Source: a virus
Strand: one strand, 5' to 3'
DNA length: 44,632 nucleotides
IMG/VR virus record: IMGVR_UViG_3300025818_000031
Location: 1-44,632 of that record
Shown: in pieces, positions 1 through 5,599 of the stretch
Layout: the number at the start of each line of letters is the position of its first letter
Position numbering within the stretch: the stretch's first letter is position 1
Program-made: the position numbers and the translations under genes
Notes under the pieces: generated by a model
Seen by the model: only the letters and a program-made list of their open reading frames with translations
Told to the model about the DNA's origin: nothing
Databases searched by the model: none

Positions 1-1156
1 AGCCTTGAGGTGCCTGAAACAGATTGCGGCACTCATGGCCATAGGGCGAATAGCCTGCTGGGACCTGACCCATGTTGGGATTGCGGTGCGCTGCGCGGCC
101 CGTGATGCATCCGTTGGTAACCAAGTCACCGTGCATACGACCGGTGGTGTTGTTTACCAGCTTGAGCCAAGCGTTACGTCCGTCTGCTATTTGGCCAAGA
201 CGTTTCTTAACCAACATGTATTCGGATAGAGGTGCTGCTTCTGGATAAGGAAGTGATCCAAGTACATCGTCATTAAGAATACAATTACCTTTCTCAGTAA
301 GAGCTTCAGGTTGCCATCCGTACTTGTCTTGTAAACGCTGCACAATTTGCTCGCGAGAGCCAGGATTAAATTCCTCCCAATGGGTTTTAGTAAAAGCTTG
401 ACCCTTAACATAACCCCTCTTGGAGTTATTAACCTTTGGGATGAACGTTTTTTCATGTTTGATTGGTGGGAAGATTTGCTTTAGATGAGCTTCGAGTTCT
501 TGTTGTTTTGCTCGCAGTACATCCACAAGATCAAGGCATGCATCAACATCAAATGGAATACCAGCTCTAATTTGTTTGTTAATGGCAAGAGCAAAGTCGT
601 GCTCAAGTTTAAGAGCGGCTTCCGGATAGTTTTGTGCAGCAATGAATTGCCAAAGGTTAAAGGTAACAACAACGTCTTGGACGCAGTAGTCAAGCATTTC
701 TTGACTGTATTGCGTGAAGTCTTTGAAGTCGATCTTATGGCTGGCCAAGCGCCATCCCCAGGCCTTAAGCGATGCAGATCCACGATTGGCCGGTGGAACC
801 TGCGGATATTGTTCTGTGTCAAGGACATCAAGCACCTCCTTAGGCCAGATCAAACGTGTACAAATAAGCGTGTCAATAATGCGTGCTTTGGCTACAAATG
901 AATGTAGTTTTTGGAGCACTGGGATGTCATAAAAAATAATGTTGTGACCAATTAAAACATCAGCGGTTGCCAGATGAGCAAGAGCATCAGCAATGTGATC
1001 AGGGCCATAAGTAAAAGTTTGTTGGGATCCAATGTCATGGATGACGATGCAATAGATAACAGTTACAGCGTCATACAATCCATCGGATTCCAGGTCAAAG
1101 ATTAACCAACGTTCACTTTTGGAAGCGGGCACTATCTTGAATTGTGATGTTTTCAC
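1..1156 (-). CDS. DNA polymerase, family A (phage T7-like), 3' end cut by window edge
   Basis: This is the N-terminal 385 residues of a replicative DNA polymerase with a 3'-5' proofreading domain. The exonuclease motifs are intact: DLESDG (Exo I), GHNIIFYD (Exo II) and DYCVQD (Exo III). The thumb/palm start is visible near the left edge as GRMHGDLVTNGCITGRA followed by a PNMGQVP and SPYGHECRNLF stretch. That order matches T7 gp5-like polymerases. The polymerase active site lies beyond the window. The start is uncertain. I chose GTG at 1156 (MKTSQFKIV...), and a second in-frame GTG is at 1132. There is no ATG and no clear ribosome site. The start overlaps the end of the 75-aa gene upstream by 44 nt, so coupled translation is likely. 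Confidence 0.9.
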   Translation of the reverse strand, partial: MKTSQFKIVPASKSERWLIFDLESDGLYDAVTVIYCIVIHDIGSQQTFTYGPDHIADALAHLATADVLIGHNIIFYDIPVLQKLHSFVAKARIIDTLICTRLIWPKEVLDVLDTEQYPQVPPANRGSASLKAWGWRLASHKIDFKDFTQYSQEMLDYCVQDVVVTFNLWQFIAAQNYPEAALKLEHDFALAINKQIRAGIPFDVDACLDLVDVLRAKQQELEAHLKQIFPPIKHEKTFIPKVNNSKRGYVKGQAFTKTHWEEFNPGSREQIVQRLQDKYGWQPEALTEKGNCILNDDVLGSLPYPEAAPLSEYMLVKKRLGQIADGRNAWLKLVNNTTGRMHGDLVTNGCITGRAAHRNPNMGQVPAGYSPYGHECRNLFQAPQG

Positions 1157-1340
1157 TGGCAAGACCACTGTCATTCTCCTGGATCCAGGACAAGATCTTT
1201 TGTGCACCCGAGCGATACGGATGGGTAAAGACTTTGCCCAATGCTGTTTCCGAGTCTAACGGAATAAGGACAAAAGAATTGTTGGAAGCCCGAATGCCGT
1301 ATGGCATACCAGACTTCCAACAAGCCAGGAGATAAGACAT
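1113..1340 (-). CDS. small hypothetical protein (75 aa)
   Basis: I do not recognise this protein. It is a mixed hydrophobic and charged 75-residue protein starting MSYLLACWKSGMPYGI and ending ENITIQDSARFQK. Its start is preceded by TCAACAACAG, the A/C-rich leader type shared by other leftward genes, with no Shine-Dalgarno site. It sits between the GP88 gene and the DNA polymerase, 35 nt after the former. It overlaps the polymerase start by 44 nt. A frameshift joining it to the polymerase was considered, but family A phage polymerases begin at the exonuclease domain, so a separate small gene is more likely. Confidence 0.5.
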   Translation of the reverse strand: MSYLLACWKSGMPYGIRASNNSFVLIPLDSETALGKVFTHPYRSGAQKILSWIQENDSGLASENITIQDSARFQK

Positions 1341-1375
1341 CTGTTGTTGATTAAGACGAACAGATGGTAGTGGAT

Positions 1376-2164
1376 TTATTTAGTTGTGCAAGGGGCTTCA
1401 GCTTTTTTCCTGAATGTCTTGCCGTATCCAACGAAGCTACCTTGTTTCTTACGTTGAGACAACGCAGCCATTGCTTCGGAACCAGCACGCTGACTGCCGT
1501 GGACTAGCAGTGCAAACGGCTTGTCACCTAAGCAATGACTGTCGTCATGGTCAATTTCAAGACCATGTTCAGCTGCTTGTTCTTCTGTGTACACAACGTA
1601 AGCAATACGCTGGAACACATTGGGATATTTGGGAATCAAGTAGTCAAGAGTACCACCGTATGATGCAGTCAGATAAAAGTTGGATGGCATCTGATCTTTA
1701 AGGTTTAGCCACATACCAAGAGATTTGGTATAGGCGTAGAACTGTTGTTGTGGTCGCTGTGCCGCAACCATTACCCATGCACGCATGTAGTTCTCTGTCC
1801 AGAAGTCACCCGACTCATGGATGCGTACCAGTTTTTTAGGTGGTTGCATGCTGAGTGACATGTCAATTAGGTCACGCAGTAACACGGCCTGGTTCCCATT
1901 GAGGTGAATGGCTTCACGTAACAGATCCCAGTTGTGCCAACGTGCCTCACGAACGTTTGGCCTAACCTCTGCCATGGCAGCAAAACAGCGATACTCATCT
2001 GCTGTGGTACCAGAGTGCTGAGGCAAATCAGTGATGGCACCTGTGACACGGTCAGCAAAAGTCTTGCAGACACCAGCATGAGGGCATGCATACCCCGCTG
2101 GTAACGAGAAGATAAGACGGTTCTTGAGCTTATTGTTGCCAGTAGAAAACTTAAGAAGTTTCAT
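1376..2164 (-). CDS. GP88-family phage protein
   Basis: This 262-residue protein has the layout of the phage 'Gene product 88' family. It starts with LLKFSTGNNKL, followed by a LPAGYACPHAGVC segment with cysteines at about 27 and 33. A conserved arginine/asparagine region (VRPNVREARWHNWDLL) follows, and then HESGDFWTENYMRAW at roughly residues 120-135. Known members occur in phages and plasmids and their biochemical role is not established. The start is clear: ATG after a CCAACTCAACTCAACCA leader, with no Shine-Dalgarno site. It is the first gene downstream of a sigma70-like promoter and a 21-nt hairpin, and it precedes the polymerase, which suggests a replication-linked role (inference). Confidence 0.8.
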   Translation of the reverse strand: MKLLKFSTGNNKLKNRLIFSLPAGYACPHAGVCKTFADRVTGAITDLPQHSGTTADEYRCFAAMAEVRPNVREARWHNWDLLREAIHLNGNQAVLLRDLIDMSLSMQPPKKLVRIHESGDFWTENYMRAWVMVAAQRPQQQFYAYTKSLGMWLNLKDQMPSNFYLTASYGGTLDYLIPKYPNVFQRIAYVVYTEEQAAEHGLEIDHDDSHCLGDKPFALLVHGSQRAGSEAMAALSQRKKQGSFVGYGKTFRKKAEAPCTTK

Positions 2165-2187
2165 TGGTTGAGTTGAGTTGGAATAAC

Positions 2188-2208
2188 GAACAGTTTAACG
2201 TCGTGTTC
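2188..2208 (-). promoter_or_regulatory. 5'-UTR hairpin (class 1), upstream of GP88 gene
   Basis: Read on the minus strand, stem GAACA pairs with TGTTC around the 11-nt loop CGACGTTAAAC. It ends exactly 23 nt before the ATG. It has the same 5-11-5 geometry as the hairpins at 7387, 8646, 15050 and 15566. Compared with the two GGACA/TGTCC copies, both stem strands differ by one compensating base (A-T for G-C), which supports a real structure. Confidence 0.6.
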
Positions 2209-2221
2209 AGGACGGGCTATG

Positions 2222-2251
2222 ATTATATAGGGTGAAGTAGAGCAGCGTCAA
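2222..2251 (-). promoter_or_regulatory. sigma70-like promoter for GP88 gene
   Basis: On the minus strand TTGACG (2251-2246) is followed 18 nt later by TATAAT (2227-2222), or 16 nt later by TATATA. The expected start of transcription, around 2215, would place the 2188-2208 hairpin almost at the 5' end of the mRNA. This is a sequence match only. Confidence 0.45.
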
Positions 2252-2315
2252 CCCCGAGGGAGTCAGGGTTTCTGCTGCTTCCCCTGACTGGAAAGTGAAT
2301 GACCTTGCGGAGTGA

Positions 2316-2378
2316 TCACCGTGAGGTCACACCCTCTAGTTCATCAGCGATGGCAAGGAATTGGGCACGCAATCTCAT
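2316..2378 (-). CDS. possible 20-aa peptide coupled to thyX
   Basis: An ATG overlaps the thyX stop codon as ATGA and opens a 20-codon frame (MRLRAQFLAIADELEGVTSR). The overlap style matches many gene junctions in this leftward cluster and the sequence looks amphipathic. At this length chance is a serious alternative. The rest of the 2165-2374 gap holds the promoter, the hairpin and further inverted repeats. Confidence 0.25.
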   Translation of the reverse strand: MRLRAQFLAIADELEGVTSR

Positions 2379-3055
2379 TCGTTCGACACGCTTGATTTCA
2401 CGTGCGCTGTATTTGTCATCGCTTGGAAGGCGGCTTCTGCAATGACTGGGAATTGTTGACAGAAGATACGTTTGATTTCTTCTGCGATGTGCCTGTGTTC
2501 GATTTGTGTGCTTGGGTCACAACGAAGTTGTAAGTAATGAATCCACGAACGGAGTGAACCGTTCATATAGATCTTAGTCTGGGTACCCATCGGCAAGATG
2601 TTCCTGGCGCACTCTTTGGCGATACCGTGACTGACCATCTCGCGATAAAGATGTTCTGAGTCTTCAAAGAGCTGACTGATGCGGCGGTAAAAACCACCGA
2701 TCTCCTCTGGGTGGAAGTCATCGATGCTGTTCTGCCTGTTCTTTACATCCTGACGACGCAGGTGTGGGATAACAGCAGAGCCCAACTCGTTGACATCAGC
2801 GTAACGCTGACTAAATTCCTGGAAACTGAATGAACGATGGCGAATAATCTGCGCTGATATGGCACGTGTTGTGTTGATTTCAACACACATGTTTGCCATT
2901 TCGTACGGTGAGTAGTGTTTATGTTTTAGTAAATAAGACAACAAACGAGGAGCTGTTTCAGTGTTCTTTGCGTTCTTTGGGTTTGACACTCTGGCCATTT
3001 CCACAATTAGGTTTTCTGCGTTCGGGGTGACCCACACTAATTCGACCTGAGACAT
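2375..3055 (-). CDS. thyX: FAD-dependent thymidylate synthase ThyX
   Basis: ThyX makes dTMP from dUMP using methylenetetrahydrofolate, FAD and NAD(P)H. It supplies thymidine for phage DNA synthesis. The signature RHRx7S is present at residues 72-82 as RHRSFSFQEFS, followed by QRY. The usual asparagine of the extended motif is replaced (FQE). The length, 226 aa, is normal. I chose the ATG at 3055 (MSQVELVWVTPN), because the longer reading adds an unrelated tail. The first 33 codons overlap, in another frame, the C-terminus of the HNH endonuclease gene, so that element abuts and runs into thyX. Confidence 0.93.
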   Translation of the reverse strand: MSQVELVWVTPNAENLIVEMARVSNPKNAKNTETAPRLLSYLLKHKHYSPYEMANMCVEINTTRAISAQIIRHRSFSFQEFSQRYADVNELGSAVIPHLRRQDVKNRQNSIDDFHPEEIGGFYRRISQLFEDSEHLYREMVSHGIAKECARNILPMGTQTKIYMNGSLRSWIHYLQLRCDPSTQIEHRHIAEEIKRIFCQQFPVIAEAAFQAMTNTAHVKSSVSNE

Positions 3056-3494
3056 AATCTGCTGCTTGTTGTAAAAGAAAGTAATTGTCGTGAAACTTAC
3101 CAATTGCTTGGTTGCATCTCAAGCAAAGAAGCCCACGTATCCTACCAGTTTGATGACAGTGGTCAATGGCAAAACGACGTCCAGATGAACATTGAAATGT
3201 TCCGCAAATTGCACATTGATTGTTCTGCGTGAATAACATTTCTTCATATTCTTTAATTGTCAAACCAAAAGTTTTTAAGTTTGCAACTCGCTTATGTATT
3301 CCCTTGTATTTATACCTACGCTTCTTTACGTAATTTCTATATTGATCAGGCTTATCAGCATAGTAATTACGCTGTGATTCTGAACAACATTTTTTACACT
3401 GTGATCTAGGTTTGCGATTTGTTTTTGATACACATGGAAATAAATCAAGTGGCTTCATTTGGTTGCATTTTGTACATTGTTTTACTTCAATCAT
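2958..3494 (-). CDS. HNH homing endonuclease, recombination endonuclease VII type
   Basis: This is a 178-residue freestanding HNH nuclease. It starts with a zinc-binding CTKCNQMKPLDLF segment and has KKCC in the middle. The endonuclease VII core NQCAICG...FAIDHCHQTGRIRGLLCLRCNQAIG lies at about residues 90-135. Such proteins usually spread themselves by cutting phage DNA lacking the gene. Family members normally end soon after the 'LLQQAADYV' helix seen here. The last 30 or so residues (GRISVGHPERRK...) are encoded in DNA that is also the 5' end of thyX, so that tail was probably acquired when the element inserted. No intron core is visible around it. Confidence 0.85.
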   Translation of the reverse strand: MIEVKQCTKCNQMKPLDLFPCVSKTNRKPRSQCKKCCSESQRNYYADKPDQYRNYVKKRRYKYKGIHKRVANLKTFGLTIKEYEEMLFTQNNQCAICGTFQCSSGRRFAIDHCHQTGRIRGLLCLRCNQAIGKFHDNYFLLQQAADYVSGRISVGHPERRKPNCGNGQSVKPKERKEH

Positions 3495-3498
3495 TTAA

Positions 3499-3798
3499 TC
3501 AAGCACCAATAGCAGCACAGGATTCGTTCATGATACGTTCGAAGTCATCGATGTGACAGATACGCATTTGTGAATGTTCACATGGTGTAGCAAGGTGATC
3601 CCATTGCACCATAAGGAATGCACGCTTACGCCCCTTGGCATCAGCCTTGTGCTGAATTGCAAGGACAGTGCCGTACCTCTGGTTGCGGTACTTGGCAATG
3701 CGTTCTTGCACTTCTTTGCGTACAGCAAACATACCGTGATTCTTGGGACGTTCTGCTACGCGATCACCAATAGCAAACTTGCGTTGAGGTTTAGTCAT
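3499..3798 (-). CDS. conserved small protein, 'FAIGDRVAERP' type
   Basis: A 99-residue protein beginning MTKPQRKFAIGDRVAERPKNHGMF and containing RYGTVLAIQ...RAFLMVQWD. The alternation of short strands with 'IGDRV' and 'GTV' resembles small SH3/KOW-like barrel proteins, but that is only a pattern impression. I recall similar proteins in cyanobacteria and their phages. The ATG at 3798 is favoured because it overlaps the preceding gene's stop by 8 nt, exactly as at the 7964/7971 junction. Function unknown. Confidence 0.7.
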   Translation of the reverse strand: MTKPQRKFAIGDRVAERPKNHGMFAVRKEVQERIAKYRNQRYGTVLAIQHKADAKGRKRAFLMVQWDHLATPCEHSQMRICHIDDFERIMNESCAAIGA

Positions 3799-4126
3799 CG
3801 AGTTGCTCCAAAGCGCGACGAATGGTGTCGTAAACAATGTCGTCAATTTTATCTCTGTTGTAAACGTCACTGAGCTCGATTAAAGCCTGCTCCTTCAAGC
3901 TCGGCGGCTTGGGGCGGCGAGCGGCTTGCATTTTTTCAGCAAATTTCTCGTACTTGTCGTAAACGAAATCAAAACACGCCTCCAGCTCCTGGTCGGCGCC
4001 CCACTGGGAAGCGCGGTTGGCAAGGTCAGTACAAGCCTCGCCCGGCACAATGTGTGAGCCGTAGAACTCGAACATCCACTGCTGCACCAGCTCCGGCGGT
4101 GGGGTGATGGGGTGTTGTGTTGTCAT
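3791..4126 (-). CDS. TPPP-family small protein, copy 1 (111 aa)
   Basis: The N-terminus MTTQHPITPPPELVQQWM and the C-terminus TIRRALEQLDD are shared with the gene at 7964-8335 (MTRQHFITPPPLDLVRKWM ... IIRRALEQLNE). A looser version occurs at 8332-8622. The middle contains ASQWGADQELEAC, also conserved between copies (ALWGADQQLL). It is predicted to be a soluble helical protein. Part of the gene (about 3890-4110) is richer in G/C than its surroundings, which may mark transfer from a host. Function unknown. I associate the family with cyanobacteria, which supports the proposed host. Confidence 0.75.
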   Translation of the reverse strand: MTTQHPITPPPELVQQWMFEFYGSHIVPGEACTDLANRASQWGADQELEACFDFVYDKYEKFAEKMQAARRPKPPSLKEQALIELSDVYNRDKIDDIVYDTIRRALEQLDD

Positions 4127-4129
4127 GAA

Positions 4130-4489
4130 CTAAATGTGTTTCCAGGTTTTGCGTTTGATGATGCGATCAACTGTTGATGGGTTAATACCAAAACGTTTGG
4201 CAAGAACCAACCGAGTGTACCCGGTTTCAGCTAGTTGACGCAGATGTTTGACATTTGTTTCAGTTAGCACTGCAGTGTGAACGTGTTCACCACATACCTG
4301 ATCATGTGCTTTGAAAGATGGTTTGTTGTTTTGCTTAGGACCAGTTGTTAAACGTGGCGCATAAGTCTCTTGAGTTTTAAATCTGGCGCCACAATCTAAG
4401 CAGCGATTGTAACGCCAAGTTGTTGTGTCATTAACATGATCTGTTGATGTAACACGAGTATTGGTGCTTTTGCAATCAACACATTTCAT
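4130..4489 (-). CDS. zinc-ribbon plus helix-turn-helix DNA-binding protein
   Basis: The N-terminal half is a four-cysteine zinc ribbon, CVDC...CLDCGARFKTQE, similar in spacing to the NrdR/Ogr type. The C-terminal half is a homeodomain-like HTH: LRQLAETGYTRLVLAKRFGINPSTVDRIIKRKTWKHI. That tail closely resembles the DNA-recognition tail of phage HNH endonucleases, including the one at 31767-32321, but no HNH is present here. It may be a small regulator or a remnant of a homing enzyme. The start ATG overlaps the upstream stop (ATGA). Confidence 0.7.
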   Translation of the reverse strand: MKCVDCKSTNTRVTSTDHVNDTTTWRYNRCLDCGARFKTQETYAPRLTTGPKQNNKPSFKAHDQVCGEHVHTAVLTETNVKHLRQLAETGYTRLVLAKRFGINPSTVDRIIKRKTWKHI

Positions 4490-4821
4490 TGAGGTTCAAT
4501 TGAACATGGGGTTGCATCAGTAGGTTCTTTGTATTTATCAAGTTCCATGCGATCAAGAACCTCAACAACTTGTTCAATGTTAAGGATCTTGATTGCATCA
4601 ATTAGAAGTTCACGTTCATAGCCAGGCATGATGTAATGATTGCGCAGGATTTCTTCTGCTTCATCAAAGCCATCAACTGATCCTGTCAGACGCTGAAGAA
4701 TATCAGACGTCATGTTGTCAACAAAGATCTCAATAAATCGATCCCTTATTACGGACCAAGTCCAGTGAGGGATGTGATCCATGATCTTATCGACAATGTC
4801 AAGATCAAGTTCTTCTGGCAT
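4486..4821 (-). CDS. hypothetical acidic helical protein (111 aa)
   Basis: An acidic, mostly helical protein (MPEELDLDIVDKIMDHIPHWTWSVIRDRF...). I do not recognise it. I preferred the ATG at 4821 over an upstream TTG, because that TTG lies inside a terminator-like hairpin (4831-4847). The gene ends in an ATGA overlap with the zinc-ribbon/HTH gene, so the two are probably translated together. Confidence 0.65.
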   Translation of the reverse strand: MPEELDLDIVDKIMDHIPHWTWSVIRDRFIEIFVDNMTSDILQRLTGSVDGFDEAEEILRNHYIMPGYERELLIDAIKILNIEQVVEVLDRMELDKYKEPTDATPCSIEPQ

Positions 4822-4830
4822 AGAGAAAGA

Positions 4831-4847
4831 CCCCGGCAATGCCGGGG
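4831..4847 (-). terminator. terminator-like hairpin
   Basis: CCCCGGC pairs with GCCGGGG around a 3-nt loop, followed on the minus strand by TCTTTCTC. It lies between the genes at 4869-5231 and 4486-4821, only 9 nt before the latter's start. It may be a partial terminator or a structure limiting access to that start. Confidence 0.5.
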
Positions 4848-4868
4848 CCTGAACATTCCAGGTGTAGG

Positions 4869-5231
4869 TTACGCAGGTTGTGCGCTGGTGTCGATGGTGG
4901 TGTCCAAGACTCCAGCATCTTTTAACTTTTCAAGCATGCCAACCATGATGGATGCATGCGATTGGGTCTGCTCCATGAACTGCTTGGCACGCTCGGCTGA
5001 GATGACGTGGACTGCGCCAGTAGGTTCGACGTAACGCCAGCTGCCATCAGGCTGAGGATCGCCCTGGAGCGCAAGACGCTCTGAGTTGTGGACATACCGC
5101 AGCTCAAGGTTGTGGTAGTCCTTGAGGCCGTCAGGTGCCGTCCATGTGGCGCCTAGGTTGTAGCGCTGCTCATCATCTGAGTATGCATGGAACTCAGGGA
5201 TGATGTGCTTAAAGCAGGAAAAGATAGACAT
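4869..5231 (-). CDS. hypothetical protein (120 aa)
   Basis: Starts MSIFSCFKHIIPEFHAYSDDEQ and contains GSWRYVEPTGAVHVISAERAKQFMEQTQ. It looks soluble, with a beta-rich N-terminal half and a helical C-terminal half. Not recognised. The ATG follows the leader ATTTAACTCAACACC, the clearest example of the A/C-rich leader used by leftward genes. It is the first gene downstream of tRNA-Leu, 23 nt from the tRNA 3' end. Confidence 0.65.
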   Translation of the reverse strand: MSIFSCFKHIIPEFHAYSDDEQRYNLGATWTAPDGLKDYHNLELRYVHNSERLALQGDPQPDGSWRYVEPTGAVHVISAERAKQFMEQTQSHASIMVGMLEKLKDAGVLDTTIDTSAQPA

Positions 5232-5254
5232 GGTGTTGAGTTAAATGTGTGGGT

Positions 5255-5340
5255 TGGTGCAGACGGCGAGAGTCGAACTCGCAAGGCCAATGGCCGACGC
5301 ATTTTAAGTGCGTTACGTATACCTATTCCGTCACGTCTGC
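5255..5340 (-). tRNA. tRNA-Leu, anticodon UAA
   Basis: A complete class II tRNA of 86 nt including an encoded CCA. The acceptor is GCAGACG/CGTCTGC with discriminator A. The anticodon stem is ACGCA/TGCGT with loop CTTAAAA (anticodon TAA). A long variable arm has GGCC/GGCC pairing, and the T arm is GCGAG TTCGACT CTCGC. It reads UUA, and UUG by wobble. It lies within a leftward transcript, and its first 18 nt are also the last codons and stop of the gene upstream, so 5' processing must cut inside that gene's coding sequence. Confidence 0.95.
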
Positions 5341-5544
5341 ATCACTTGGACTTACATCAATTGAATCTGACTGCCAAGTGTGATCTTGAGGTAGGACTTC
5401 CATTCCGTAAGTCCAGCTATCATAGTCATCCTCATTACGAGGATCTTCTTCAATCAATACATACTGTGGTGAATTGTCATGGATGTACTCACCAATATTG
5501 GCCATGGCCATGGCAAGCAGTTGGTCATCGGTGTAGTCAGTCAT
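5323..5544 (-). CDS. small acidic protein overlapping tRNA-Leu (73 aa)
   Basis: A very acidic protein (MTDYTDDQLLAMAMANIGEYI ... SDADVTE). Its last five codons and TAG stop are formed by the first 18 nt of tRNA-Leu. The codons GCA GAC GTG ACG GAA TAG are the tRNA 5' acceptor strand and D-arm start. I do not recognise it. The start ATG lies 8 nt after a 7-bp hairpin. The overlap means that tRNA maturation truncates this message. Confidence 0.65.
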   Translation of the reverse strand: MTDYTDDQLLAMAMANIGEYIHDNSPQYVLIEEDPRNEDDYDSWTYGMEVLPQDHTWQSDSIDVSPSDADVTE

Positions 5545-5552
5545 GGGTAGAA

Positions 5553-5582
5553 ACCAGCCCTAGTATCGAGGCTAAGGCTGGT
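5553..5582 (-). promoter_or_regulatory. 5'-UTR hairpin upstream of 73-aa gene
   Basis: On the minus strand ACCAGCC pairs with GGCTGGT around a 16-nt loop. It lies between the PcfJ-like gene stop and the next start, ending 8 nt before the ATG. It is another structured intergenic gap of the leftward cluster, but outside the 21-24 nt spacing rule. Confidence 0.4.
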
Positions 5583-5599
5583 AAGCCGTGCGGACTCAG

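Noticed and set aside
485-901. A 138-codon plus-strand frame
   Set aside because: Antisense to the DNA polymerase exonuclease domain, whose motifs are intact on the minus strand.
1113-1156. Programmed frameshift joining the 75-aa protein to the DNA polymerase
   Set aside because: No slippery sequence is visible, and family A phage polymerases begin at the exonuclease domain. In-frame GTG starts exist.
2958-3494. Group I intron around the HNH gene upstream of thyX
   Set aside because: None of the core elements seen at 32405-32560 (Q, R, S, P8) is found near it, and thyX is intact from its own start.
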